From positions 62,001 to 126,000 of the forward strand of contig NZ_CP160403.1 in NCBI RefSeq assembly GCF_040782645.1: a DNA stretch of 64,000 nt, in the 5' to 3' direction. This stretch comes from Streptomyces sp. HUAS ZL42 (GTDB taxonomy: Bacteria; Actinomycetota; Actinomycetes; Streptomycetales; Streptomycetaceae). Positions 1 through 8,193 of this stretch are shown one piece after another (the first letter of the stretch is position 1; every line of letters begins with the position of its first letter). The notes beneath the pieces were generated by a model that was given only the letters and a program-made list of their open reading frames with translations, was not told the origin of the DNA and ran no database searches. Position numbers and translations under genes: made by a program.

Positions 1-864
1 TCACGACAGAAACCGAACGGCCCGCCGCACGAAATCCTCGTGGAACTGGAAGATCGCACCATGTCCCGACTGCGGATAAAGCACAACCTCGCAGTCCGGC
101 AAACGCCGCACGAGCTCCTCGGTGTTCTGGCTGGGAACGATGCGGTCGGCGTCTCCATTGATCGCGAGCACCGGCTGACGCACAACGGAAAGGTCGGCCG
201 CCGGCCGCTTGCCCCACCGCTTGATCGCCTTCAGCTGTGCCATGAAGGACGGTACGGAAATCTCCTTGTCCCGGTCGACCTTCCGTTCACCGAGCCGGGC
301 CAGAAATGCCTTGCCCGCACGCGTCCCCGCCGACGAGCGCGGAAAGAACATGAACTGCTTCGGGTCCTGGCGGGTGAAAGCCCCCCGGAAGATGTCGTAG
401 AACGTCAGCCGCGCGACCCTGTCGAGGCCGGTTCCGCCGGCCGGACTCGTCCCCGCGAGGATCAGCCGCCGCACCAGCCCGGGATGCTTCTCGACGACGG
501 CCTGCGCGACCATGCCCCCGAGCGAGAATCCGATCAGGTCTACCTCTTCGAGCCCGAGCGCACGAATGAAAGTGACGGCATCCTCGGCCATCTCCTCGAC
601 CGTGGCGGGAGTCTTGCCCGTCGAAGCACCGATGCCTCGATTGTCGAACGTGATCACCCGCCGACTGGCGGCAATACCGTCGATGACCCGCGGATCCCAG
701 TTGTCCAGAACCGCGGCCAAATGAGTGAGGAACACCACCGGCGTACCGCCGGACCCCAGCTCCCGATAGGCGAAATCGACTCCGTCGGCGGAGATCGTCC
801 GCGTCGGAACGGTCTGCCACGTACCGTTCCCGAGCTTCTCGGTTTCCCCTGCTGTTCCGGTCAC
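1..864 (-). CDS. alpha/beta-fold hydrolase
   Basis: Cytoplasmic alpha/beta hydrolase of the enol-lactonase/haloperoxidase-like type, about 287 residues, a usual length. The nucleophile elbow GFSLGG is near residue 115, DNRGIG precedes it, and SGHGAIF near the C terminus carries the catalytic His; GDADRIV probably holds the acid Asp. I prefer the GTG at 864 because GAAGGAG lies 7 bases upstream; an ATG at 870 and one at 906 are also in frame. It is a clear paralogue of the hydrolase at 2445-3293 (shared WDPRVIDGIA, SLGG and SGHGA blocks) and shares its candidate operator. No signal peptide. The substrate cannot be told from sequence; the SDR and acyl-CoA ligase nearby suggest ester or lactone breakdown. 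Confidence 0.88.
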   Translation of the reverse strand: MTGTAGETEKLGNGTWQTVPTRTISADGVDFAYRELGSGGTPVVFLTHLAAVLDNWDPRVIDGIAASRRVITFDNRGIGASTGKTPATVEEMAEDAVTFIRALGLEEVDLIGFSLGGMVAQAVVEKHPGLVRRLILAGTSPAGGTGLDRVARLTFYDIFRGAFTRQDPKQFMFFPRSSAGTRAGKAFLARLGERKVDRDKEISVPSFMAQLKAIKRWGKRPAADLSVVRQPVLAINGDADRIVPSQNTEELVRRLPDCEVVLYPQSGHGAIFQFHEDFVRRAVRFLS

Positions 865-926
865 GTCCATTCTCCTTCGCTTGAGATCCGGGGCGCCCTT
901 TTCCATGGATCACCCACACCTTTAAA

Positions 927-938
927 TTACGACCGTAC
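927..938. promoter_or_regulatory. candidate TetR-type operator upstream of hydrolase
   Basis: TTACGACCGTAC, one mismatch from the motif TTAYGRYCGTAA found three more times between 3340 and 3495. It lies just upstream of the first hydrolase. The binding protein is inferred, not shown. Confidence 0.5.
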
Positions 939-1026
939 TTCTATACGCCAAGGCGGAGCTGAAACCCGAGATCGAGTGCCCATGCCGCCCCGCCCGGACC
1001 CGCTCGCCAGCGCCAAGGCCGGCCCT

Positions 1027-1560
1027 TCACTCCAGCCCGGCCGCGTTCAGGAGCGTGACGACGGTCAGCGTGATCAAGTTGGACAGGTCGTCGGCCTTGA
1101 TGCCCGCGCGAGCGCTCGCTCCGTCGTAGAGCAGCGTCAACTGCCAACAGCCCTGGATTACATGCGCGCCCCCGGACCGCCTCGGCACGGAAGAAGTCGG
1201 TAAGCCCCTGCTTCACGGTCCGCGCGACGCGGCTGGCGGGATGCTCCGGGTCCTTGAGTTCGACCTGCACGGCGAGATACGGACAGCCCCAGAAGTCGGC
1301 CGAGGACGACCGCGCGGCCAACTCATCGAAGACGCGCAGGATGCGCTCACGCGCCGAAGCCGCGTCACCGTCCCGGCTCGGCAGCCCACCCTGGGAGGTG
1401 ACAGCCCGCCACTCCAGACTGGCCGCGATCAGCTCGTCCTTGCCTTCGAAGAGCTGGTACAGGGTGGGCTTGGAAACACCGGAATGGTCGGCCAGATGTC
1501 GGTAGTGCTGTCGGCGTACGCGCTGTGGCTCGATTCGCCGGCGCCTCGTTGCCCATCCTC
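1027..1560 (-). pseudogene. TetR family regulator, frameshifted
   Basis: Reading leftwards, HLADHSGVSKPTLYQLFEGK (about 1440-1500) is a TetR helix-turn-helix, followed by a TetR core with LYLAVQ-like and VARTVKQGLTDFF segments. Near 1145 one base is missing: the frame ending in GLLAVD should continue as LTLLYDGASARAGIKADDL, which is present in the next frame and stops at 1027. The normal N-terminal helix with an initiator is also not evident upstream of the HTH. The gene is therefore probably dead. By position it would have been the local repressor of the two hydrolases, the SDR and the ligase that share the TTAYGRYCGTAA sites. Confidence 0.75.
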
Positions 1561-1594
1561 CCCGACGAGGCGATGGCGTCGCCGCCGGAGCATC

Positions 1595-2452
1595 TCAGGA
1601 CGTCAGGAGGTCCTCACCCTCGCGGGCGTCGAGGCGTCCGAGGATGTCCTGCACGGTGGTGTCCCGAGCCAGCTGGGAGTCCAGGGAGGGCGCGACGAGA
1701 CCCCGGAGCCTGGAGACCCCAGCCCACCTACGGGGGCGGAACACCCGGGGATTCCTCCGGCGCAGGCCGTCGACGATCGCTCCGGCCGCTTCCTCGGGGC
1801 TGATCCGCTTGCGCAGGAACCTCGGCTGAGTGTCGAGGAGAGCCTGGGCCGCCGGGTCCTCGTCGACGCTCTGCCGAATCATGTCCGTGTTGATCATCGC
1901 GAAGTACGCCGTGGTGACACTGATGCCATAACGCGCCAGCTCGACCCGTAGTCCGCGCCCGAGCTGCTCGACCGCAGCCTTGCTCATCGCGTAGGGGATC
2001 GCGCCGGCTCCGTTGACGAAGGCGAACACCGAGGAGATCAGCACGAGCCGACCCCGGCTCTCGATGAGGGCGGGCAGGGCGGCGCGGACGGTGTTGAGCG
2101 CGCCCCCCACGTTCACGTCGAAGAGCCGGTCGACCGTCGCAGGTGCCGACACCCGCACGGTGGCGCCGCGGGCGACCACGCCGGCGTTGGCGATCACGAT
2201 GTCCACACGACCGGCGTTTCGGCCGATGGTCTCGACGGCCTGGGTCATGCCGTCCAGGTCGGTGACGTCGCCGACCAGGGAGCTGACTCGCTCGTCGAAG
2301 CTCTCGGCGGGATCCGGATGCTGTCGGTCCAGCACGAACACGCGGGCGCCCGCAGCGCTCAGCGCTCGCGCCGTTGCGGCTCCCAGGCCCCGGGCGCCAC
2401 CTGTGACCAGGGCGACCTTCCCCGCGATCGAGGTGCCCTCGCGCTCACTCAC
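1595..2452 (-). CDS. short-chain dehydrogenase/reductase
   Basis: NAD(P)-dependent SDR oxidoreductase of about 285 residues. The cofactor motif TGGARGLGAA is near the N terminus, NAG follows at IANAGV, the catalytic Ser is in LISSVFAF and the YxxxK pair in PYAMSK. The GTG at 2452 is chosen because it overlaps the end of the upstream hydrolase (stop at 2445-2447) by 8 bases, which implies translational coupling; the longer in-frame extension lies wholly inside the hydrolase gene. The likely role is oxidation or reduction of the alcohol or ketone released by the hydrolase, an inference from the operon. Confidence 0.9.
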   Translation of the reverse strand: MSEREGTSIAGKVALVTGGARGLGAATARALSAAGARVFVLDRQHPDPAESFDERVSSLVGDVTDLDGMTQAVETIGRNAGRVDIVIANAGVVARGATVRVSAPATVDRLFDVNVGGALNTVRAALPALIESRGRLVLISSVFAFVNGAGAIPYAMSKAAVEQLGRGLRVELARYGISVTTAYFAMINTDMIRQSVDEDPAAQALLDTQPRFLRKRISPEEAAGAIVDGLRRRNPRVFRPRRWAGVSRLRGLVAPSLDSQLARDTTVQDILGRLDAREGEDLLTS

Positions 2453-3293
2453 CGAGGAACCCGAGAGCCTCGGCGACGAACTCGCGGTGGTGCTGGAAGA
2501 CGGCACCGTGCCCTGAGTTCGGGTAGATGGTCAGTCGCGAGTTCGGGATCCGGCGGGCCATGTCGGCCGAGTGGCTGCTCGCGACCATCAGGTCGTGGTC
2601 ACCGTTGGCGATGAAGACCGGATGGGTGATGACCGAGAGGTCGTCGGGTTCGTGCACGCCGGCGGCTCGGATGGCCTTCACCTGCGCACGCCGGGCCTGG
2701 AGCGAAATCTTCTTGTCACGACCCTGGGTGCGCTCCTTGAGATGCACGAAGTAGTCTTTCGCCGCCTGCTTGCCCGCCGAATCGCGGGGGAAGAACAGGA
2801 AGGCCCTGGCGTCGTTGAGGGTGAGCGCTGCCTTCGCGTACGCGCTGGCCACGATCTTCGTCATCGCGTCGAGATCCCCGGCTCCCCGTGGACCCGTTCC
2901 CGCGAGAATCACCCGGCGCACCAGCTCCGGTGCTTGCAGGGTGACCATCTGCGCGACTCCGCCACCCAGCGAGAACCCCAGCAGGTCGACCTTCTCAAGC
3001 CCCATCGCCCTGATGAAGGCGACGGCGTCCCGACCCATCTCCTCGACCGTGTGCGGCACGGATCCGCCGGATCCGCCGACTCCTCGGTTGTCGAACGCGA
3101 TCACGCGACGGTGGGCAGCGATGCCGTCGATGACCCTCGGATCCCAGTCGTCGAGGACGGCCATGAGGTGGTGCAGGAACACCACGGGCACGCCGTCGGC
3201 CGGTCCGAGGTTTCGGTAGGCGAACGGCACTCCGTCGACGTCGATCGTGCGGGTCGGCACGTCGATCCACGTGATCGTCTTCGTTGTCTTCAT
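2445..3293 (-). CDS. alpha/beta-fold hydrolase (paralogue)
   Basis: Second alpha/beta hydrolase, about 282 residues from the ATG at 3293, which has GAGG 5 bases upstream. FLHHLMAVLDDWDPRVIDG, GFSLGGGVAQ and SGHGAVFQ align with the paralogue at 1-864, so the pair arose by duplication. Longer in-frame starts at 3353 and 3401 would place coding sequence across the palindromic operator at 3355-3366 and are unlikely. It is first in a two-gene operon with the SDR. Cytoplasmic; substrate unknown. Confidence 0.88.
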   Translation of the reverse strand: MKTTKTITWIDVPTRTIDVDGVPFAYRNLGPADGVPVVFLHHLMAVLDDWDPRVIDGIAAHRRVIAFDNRGVGGSGGSVPHTVEEMGRDAVAFIRAMGLEKVDLLGFSLGGGVAQMVTLQAPELVRRVILAGTGPRGAGDLDAMTKIVASAYAKAALTLNDARAFLFFPRDSAGKQAAKDYFVHLKERTQGRDKKISLQARRAQVKAIRAAGVHEPDDLSVITHPVFIANGDHDLMVASSHSADMARRIPNSRLTIYPNSGHGAVFQHHREFVAEALGFLGE

Positions 3294-3339
3294 CTGGACC
3301 TCATGGGTAGGGCGCGAGGCAGCATCACGCGACTTGGTA

Positions 3340-3366
3340 TTACGGTCGTTCATCTTACGATCGTAA
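3340..3366. promoter_or_regulatory. paired operator copies upstream of hydrolase-SDR operon
   Basis: Two copies of the motif: TTACGGTCGTTC at 3340-3351 (reverse complement GAACGACCGTAA) and TTACGATCGTAA at 3355-3366, the latter inside the perfect palindrome CTTACGATCGTAAG at 3354-3367. They lie upstream of the ATG at 3293, where a repressor would block transcription. Confidence 0.6.
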
Positions 3367-3483
3367 GACAATAGCCTCACGGCCCTCCCAGGACAACACA
3401 TCCCGCCGGTCAGACTTCGATCACGGAAGGCAAGAGCTTCGACGGAGTCGACCTTGCCGCAGCCGCCACCCCGACCTATCTTC

Positions 3484-3506
3484 TTATGACCGTAATATTA
3501 CGGCCG
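3484..3506. promoter_or_regulatory. operator copy upstream of acyl-CoA ligase
   Basis: TTATGACCGTAA at 3484-3495 matches TTAYGRYCGTAA, and CCGTAATATTACGG at 3490-3503 is a perfect 14-base palindrome. It lies about 45 bases before the GTG start of the acyl-CoA ligase remnant, so the ligase and the divergent hydrolase operon appear to share one regulator. Confidence 0.55.
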
Positions 3507-3545
3507 ACCACTTACAGGCGACGCGCCGACCTGGAGGAACCCATC

Positions 3546-3895
3546 GTGCACAGTTCGAGCCGCCTCGTGCCGCGATTGCTGACCGACTCAGCCGACCGCC
3601 ACCCCGAACGCACCGCGATCGTCCACGGGGAGGACCAGCTCTCATACGCCGAGCTCGAGGCCGCCTCGAACCAGGTCGCCAACCTGCTGGTGTCGCGCGG
3701 AATCTTGCGGGGCGACAAGGTCGCCCTCTCCTGTCCGAACCTGCCGTCCTTCACGATCATCTACTTCGGGATCCTGAAGGCGGGCGCCACCGTCGTGCCG
3801 TTGAACGTGCTGCTCAAGGCGCGCGAAGTGGCTTACCACCTCACAGACTCGGAGGCGAAGGCGTACTTCGCCTCCGAGGGCAGCGCGGAGCTCCC
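3546..3895 (+). pseudogene. acyl-CoA synthetase (AMP-binding), truncated at 5' part
   Basis: The GTG at 3546 has GGAGGA upstream. About 117 residues match the N-terminal part of FadD-type acyl-CoA ligases: HPERTAIVHG, LSYAEL, NQVANLL, GDKVAL, IIYFGILKAGATVVPLN. Homology stops near 3895, where the frame runs into IS1380-type transposase DNA and ends in an unrelated tail at 3983. The ATP-binding signature and the catalytic C-terminal lid, normally several hundred residues further on, are missing. Thioesterification in this cluster is therefore lost unless another ligase replaces it. Confidence 0.85.
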
Positions 3896-5259
3896 GATCG
3901 GCAGGGCGGCCCCTCCTGGACGTCGCCCTGGCGGTAGCACTGGGCGGGGACTGCCTCGCGGACGTCGCGATGCTGCGGTGTGAGCCGACCGTCTTCGGCC
4001 CGGTCGCCTCCGACCCGACTATCTCCCGCCTGATCGACACCCTCGCCGCCTCCGGTGAGAAAGCCCTGCAGGCCATCCGGTCCGCACGCTCCGAAGTCCG
4101 CCATCGTGCCTGGTCGTTGGCTGGCAAGAACGCCCCGGACGCCGACGGCCAGGTCGTCATCGATCTGGACGGCGTCCTCGTGATCGCCCACTCCGACAAG
4201 GAGGACGCTGCCCCGACCTGGAAGAAGACCTACGGCCATCACCCCCTGACGGCCTTCCTCGACCACGGACCGGGCGGAACCGGTGAGCCCGTTGCCGCCC
4301 TGCTCAGGCCGGGAAACGCGGGCTCCAACACGGCAGCCGACCACATCACCGCCCAACTCGCCCTGCCCCAACTGCCCAAGCACTACCGGCGAGGGCGGCA
4401 GACCCTGATCCGCACCGACTCCGCAGGCGGCACCCACGACTTCGTTTCCTGGATCGCCCAGCGGGGGCGCTGGCTGTCCTACTCGGTCGGCATGACGGTC
4501 ACCGAAGCGATCCACGAACACGTGCTGAAGGTCCCCGCCTCAGCCTGGACCCCGGCCGTCGAGACCGACGGTGAAGCCCGTGACGGGGCCTGGTTCGCCG
4601 AGCTCACCGGCAAGCTCCTGGACGGCTGGCCCAAGGGCATGCGACTGATCGTCCGAAAGGAACGGCCCCATCCTGGCGCCCAGTTGAGAATCACGGACGC
4701 GGACGGCATGCGGATCACGTGCTTCGCGACCAACACCCCTGACCGGCCGATCGCCGCCCTCGAGCTCCGTCACCGGCTGCGAGCCCGGGCCGAGGACCGA
4801 ATCCGGTCCGCCCGGGCCACCGGCCTGCGCAACCTGCCCCTCCACACAACAGCCCAGAACAACGTCTGGCTCGAGATCGTCCAGATCGCCCTCGACCTGC
4901 TGGCCTGGATGCCCATGCTCGCCCTCACCGGCAAGGCCCGACTCTGGGAACCCCGCCGCCTGCGATTCCGCCTGTTCTCCACGGCCGCTCAGCTCGTCAC
5001 CACCGGCCGACGCAAGATTCTCCGCCTCACCCCTGGACCGGCGAGATCACCACCGCCCTCGAACGGCTCGCGCTCCTGACCACCCCCGGCTGACCAGCAA
5101 CCTCCCGCCGTCCCGACGACAACATCACCCGCCCCGGGCAGTGGAACCCGGCGCCCACCCGACGCGACAACCGGGCCGCCGGCCTGCCCACCATCAGCTC
5201 CGGAAAGCGAAAGGGTCCGCCGACTCCGTCGGCGGACCCTCGCGAAAGATCGAGGTTAG
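3895..5259. mobile_element. IS1380-type element, left end missing
   Basis: Contains a 5'-truncated transposase gene (3898-5079) and a right-hand end. Downstream of the stop is a hairpin (5213-5223 pairs with 5229-5239) followed by an AT-richer terminus AAGATCGAGGTTA ending near 5259. The start of the transposase and the left inverted repeat are absent, and the junction falls inside the acyl-CoA ligase gene, so a deletion followed or accompanied insertion. Confidence 0.65.
3898..5079 (+). pseudogene. IS1380 family transposase, N-terminally truncated
   Basis: The frame is open from about 3898 and begins in mid-protein with LLDVALAVALGGDCLADVA, a typical internal IS1380 segment; an ATG at 3970 is only incidental. 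DDE-domain features follow: VVIDLDGVLV, RTDSAGGTHDF and a C-terminal LPLHTTAQNNVWLEIVQIAL block. About 390 residues remain, with roughly the first 80-100 family residues missing, so it is unlikely to be active. Confidence 0.8.
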
Positions 5260-5272
5260 CGTTCCAGTTATG

Positions 5273-5355
5273 TGGAAACTGCTAACGGTCGGCCCGGACA
5301 TCCACATCAGGGTGGGCCGCACCCTCTACTCAGTGCCCTGGAAACTCATTGGTGT
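5273..5355 (+). pseudogene. IS21 IstA C-terminal fragment
   Basis: Encodes VGPDIHIRVGRTLYSVPWKL, the beta-barrel segment near the C terminus of IS21 IstA transposases. There is no flanking istA sequence and no istB. A short relic abutting the IS1380 right end. Confidence 0.6.
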
Positions 5356-5490
5356 TGTCCAACCTGAAGTTGCAGGTCGCGGGGCTGGCGTGGGGTGAGG
5401 CCGGGTGCTCGTGCCGGTCGGGGCGTGGGGCCGCAGTCGGTGGCAGGGGGCTGCGGCAGGGCGGTGAAGCGGCCGGCGGGGGGGCGGTGC

Positions 5491-5555
5491 AGCCAGCCCC
5501 GTGACTGCCGGCTGTCGCCACTCGGCGTCCGTCGGGGCTGAACGTCACTTGACCC
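5491..5555 (-). pseudogene. WD40-repeat fragment
   Basis: GQVTFSPDGRRVATAGS is one WD40 blade signature. Only a single partial repeat remains, so this is debris of a WD40-repeat protein gene. Confidence 0.45.
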
Positions 5556-5593
5556 GCTCCCCCCGCTGCCGATTCGGCTCGGGCGGGGGGCAC

Positions 5594-5720
5594 CTAAAGA
5601 AGATCGGCTCGCGCTGGCGCAAGCTCCCGCCCGGCCGGATCGCCCTGATCGTTCTCGTGGTCCTACCGCGGCTTGGCAGTGATCTTGTTGTGGCGGGCGG
5701 TGGTGACCTCGCTGGAACCG
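5594..5720 (+). pseudogene. IS5-like transposase N-terminal fragment
   Basis: KKIGSRWRKLPPGRIALIVL resembles the N-terminal region of actinobacterial IS5-family transposases. The rest is absent and the frame ends at 5752. Confidence 0.4.
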
Positions 5721-5835
5721 ACGAAGGAAGTCACGATCGCCCCGCGTCGTGACCAGGGCACCGTAAACCAGCCCTTGATCAGCCCGGTCCAGTCCCGCCC
5801 GTTCACGAAGGCCCAGATCCGGTGCCGCTTCCCGC

Positions 5836-5955
5836 CCGCATGCTGGTCGAGGCCGCCTGGGTCGCCTCCCGCTCCCCGGGGCCTTTGCGCGCGTTCTACC
5901 AACGCATCAAGGCACGGCGCGGCAACGAGGTCGCCATCGTGGCGACCCGGGGACA
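5836..5955 (+). pseudogene. IS110 family transposase C-terminal fragment
   Basis: ARMLVEAAWVASRSPGPLRA followed by FYQRIKARRGNEVAIVAT matches the transposase_20 (C-terminal) part of IS110-family proteins, where the conserved A-RRG-V-A block occurs. Only about 40 residues survive. Confidence 0.6.
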
Positions 5956-5970
5956 TCCGCTGACCGAGGC

Positions 5971-6060
5971 AGGTCACCGTCCTGCGCGACGAGGTCGAGC
6001 CCGGCCTGGAAGCCCAGATCGACTACGGCTTCCTCGGTCAGTGGACCAACCCCAACCGAC
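5971..6060 (+). pseudogene. IS21 IstA DDE-domain fragment
   Basis: VTVLRDEVEPGLEAQIDYGF then LGQWTNP matches the beginning of the IS21 integrase core (the first catalytic Asp is in QIDYG). About 30 residues; the reading frame decays after 6060. Confidence 0.5.
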
Positions 6061-6202
6061 GAGCGCGGCAATCTGGTGTGGATCTCGGCGGCGAAGCCGG
6101 GCCGCTAACAGCGTCGTCCAAGGGCTCGGTTTAGATCACCACCTGGGGCCGGGCCCCGTTCCAAGAGCGAGCTGGCCGCGTCGCTGGGAGTGGACCGCAA
6201 GT

Positions 6203-6250
6203 CCCGCTGGACAGCCCATGGAGGTAGAGGAGCGGCAGCACCTCGCGCAG
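6203..6250 (-). pseudogene. IS256 transposase fragment
   Basis: EVLPLLYLHGLSSG on the minus strand is the conserved IS256 segment that precedes DFVPALEQF, also present in the IS256 relic at 35428-36676. Fourteen residues only. Confidence 0.4.
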
Positions 6251-6299
6251 GCTCTTGATGTAATCGCCGTGCTTGTCGATCTCCGGCCAGGTCACCTGC

Positions 6300-6413
6300 C
6301 GCAACCGGCTGTACCCCTGTGCCGACGCGGTCGGTACAGCCGCCGGCGAGGAGGATGAGGGCCGCGGTGACCGCCGCGGTGAGTGCTCCGAGTCTTCGCT
6401 GCCCTGTGCGCAT
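6300..6413 (-). pseudogene. lipoprotein N-terminal fragment
   Basis: The ATG at 6413 begins MRTGQRRLGALTAAVTAALI and then LLAGGC, a good lipobox with Cys near residue 26. The frame loses coherence after about 35 residues and meets transposase DNA, so this looks like the 5' end of a lipoprotein gene. Confidence 0.4.
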
Positions 6414-6541
6414 TGGTGATCCTGCCGGTGTCCGTGGGGCTGGGTGCGTTGTTCGTGGGACATGGGGGCAGACGGCCACCGGAGGACGCTCCGGCAGCTA
6501 AGAGCTTTCTGCTGGTAGGAAGGGGTGGGCGAGGCGGCGGT

Positions 6542-6575
6542 GTTGCCGCCACGCGTGGCGGCGCGTGGCGGCAAC
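6542..6575 (-). terminator. hairpin downstream of polysaccharide lyase-like gene
   Basis: GTTGCCGCCACGC at 6542-6554 pairs perfectly with 6563-6575 around an 8-base loop, just after the stop of the minus-strand gene that ends at 6587. No T tract, as usual in Streptomyces. Confidence 0.65.
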
Positions 6576-6586
6576 GCAGGGGTGCG

Positions 6587-8116
6587 TCAGCAGGTGCCGT
6601 CGTCGCGCCAGACGGCCCAGGACGTCGGGTCGTTGGGGACCGCGCCGGTGGAGTAGTAGGTGGCGGTGTACTTGTGGCCCGCGTACGAGACCACGTCACC
6701 TGGCACGTACGACTGGGTGGAGGACCACGCCGTGGGGCAGATCCCCCCGCCGCCGGCGTCGGTCGTCACCGACACGCTGTTGGAAGAGGCGGACACATTG
6801 CCCGCCGCGTCACGGGCCTTCACCGTGAAGGAGTAGCCCGTGCTCGCCGACAGCCCGCTCACCGTCGCACTCGTCCCGGTCACGGTGCTGACCTTGGTGG
6901 TACCGCGGTACACGTCGTAACCGGTGACACCGACGTTGTCCGAGGAGGCGTTCCAGGCCAGGGACACACTGGAGGACGTCTTGCTCGGGGAGTACAGGCC
7001 ACTGGGCGCGCTGGGCGCCTGCGTGTCAGTCCCGCCGCTGCCGGCGCTGGTCGTCACTGGCAGGCTGTTGGAGGCGGCGGAGACGTTGCCCGCGGCGTCA
7101 CGGGCCCTGACCGTGAAGGAGTAGCTCGTGCTCGTGGCCAGCCCGCTCACCGTCGCGCTGGTCCCACTCACCGTGCTGGCCTTGGTGCCGTCGCGGTAGA
7201 CGTCGTAGCCGGTGACGCCGGTGTCGTCGGAGGACGCGTTCCAGGCCAGGGAGACGCTGGAGGCAGTGGTGCCGGTCGAGCGCAGAGCGTCCGGGACCGT
7301 GGGCGCCTGGGTGTCGCCCGGGGTGCCGGCGGTGAGCTCGTACGCGCGCATGTTGCGCAGCAGCAGGTAGGTGTCGCGCAGGGAGCCGGAGGTGTCGCCG
7401 AGGGAGCGGTAGATGCCCCACTTGGGGCGGACCCGGTCGGCGAGAAAGGTGTCGACGCCGGTCTTGGTCGCGTCGACGATCGTGGTCCCGGCGCTCTTGA
7501 CGACCCAGCGGACGGAGCCCGCCGTGCCGTCGCCGATCTTCATCTCGTACTCGATGTCGATCCACTTGTTCTGCAGCGGTTCGAGGTTGGTCCGGCCGAC
7601 CGTGACGTCGCCCGCGATGACCTTGTGCTCGATGGTCTGCACGCCGTTCACGCGGCGCAGCGAGGTCACGGTGATCGGGGACGTGCCGGGGCCCGGCTGC
7701 TTGGTCTGCATGATGTGCGTGAATGTGGTCGTGGCCATCAGGGAGCTGGGGATGTACATCGAGTACGTGACCCGCCAGGTCTCCCCGAGCTTCCACTGGA
7801 GGTAGGAGGAGGACGAGGTCCGGTTGCCGGTGACCTCGTGGCGCTGCCGGTCGGTGGAGGTGTCCCGGTCGACCATGTGCATGTCGAACCGGTAGGCGTC
7901 GCCCGCCACCTTGATGTGCGGCCCGAAACTCGTGTGCGAGTCGGCGCGGTCGTCTTCCAGGGTCTCGAAGGCACCGAGACCCTGGACCGTCGGATCCGGC
8001 GCCCAGCGCAGCGTCCAGGTCGGAGCCGCCTCGGCGGGGGTGGAGGGCACGCCCAGGCCGAGCAAACCCAGGCCGAATGCGGCCGCGAGAGCCGCCAACC
8101 TACGTCTGTATTTCAT
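6587..8116 (-). CDS. secreted polysaccharide lyase-like protein with 2 FnIII and a chitin-binding module
   Basis: A 509-residue Sec-exported modular protein. A signal peptide (MKYRRRLAALAAAFGLGLLG, with cleavage after EAA near 31) is followed by a jelly-roll domain of about 230 residues resembling the Polysacc_lyase (heparin lyase I-like) family, with MHMVDRDT, QRHEVTGN and THIMQTK motifs. Then come two fibronectin III domains (about 245-335 and 345-435; repeated SVSLAWNASSD and GYDVYR) and a C-terminal CBM5/12-type module (WSSTQSYVPGDVVSYAGHKY). The two C-terminal modules are nearly identical in DNA to those of the next gene upstream. The exact substrate is unknown; the CBM and the nearby chitosanase suggest amino-sugar polymers. 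The start is supported by its position at the signal peptide. Confidence 0.85.
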   Translation of the reverse strand: MKYRRRLAALAAAFGLGLLGLGVPSTPAEAAPTWTLRWAPDPTVQGLGAFETLEDDRADSHTSFGPHIKVAGDAYRFDMHMVDRDTSTDRQRHEVTGNRTSSSSYLQWKLGETWRVTYSMYIPSSLMATTTFTHIMQTKQPGPGTSPITVTSLRRVNGVQTIEHKVIAGDVTVGRTNLEPLQNKWIDIEYEMKIGDGTAGSVRWVVKSAGTTIVDATKTGVDTFLADRVRPKWGIYRSLGDTSGSLRDTYLLLRNMRAYELTAGTPGDTQAPTVPDALRSTGTTASSVSLAWNASSDDTGVTGYDVYRDGTKASTVSGTSATVSGLATSTSYSFTVRARDAAGNVSAASNSLPVTTSAGSGGTDTQAPSAPSGLYSPSKTSSSVSLAWNASSDNVGVTGYDVYRGTTKVSTVTGTSATVSGLSASTGYSFTVKARDAAGNVSASSNSVSVTTDAGGGGICPTAWSSTQSYVPGDVVSYAGHKYTATYYSTGAVPNDPTSWAVWRDDGTC

Positions 8117-8193
8117 GTGTCAGTCCCTTCGCGAGGCTGTCAGGTGCAGGTGATGTTGCTGGGAGGGGAGGAGGTTTCTGGGGCGGGGGTGTG

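Noticed and set aside
5663..5977. Minus-strand ORF containing RIWAFVNGRDWTGLIKGWF
   Set aside because: Looks protein-like over 40 residues but I cannot assign it, and the plus strand at 5836-5955 is clearly IS110; left unannotated.
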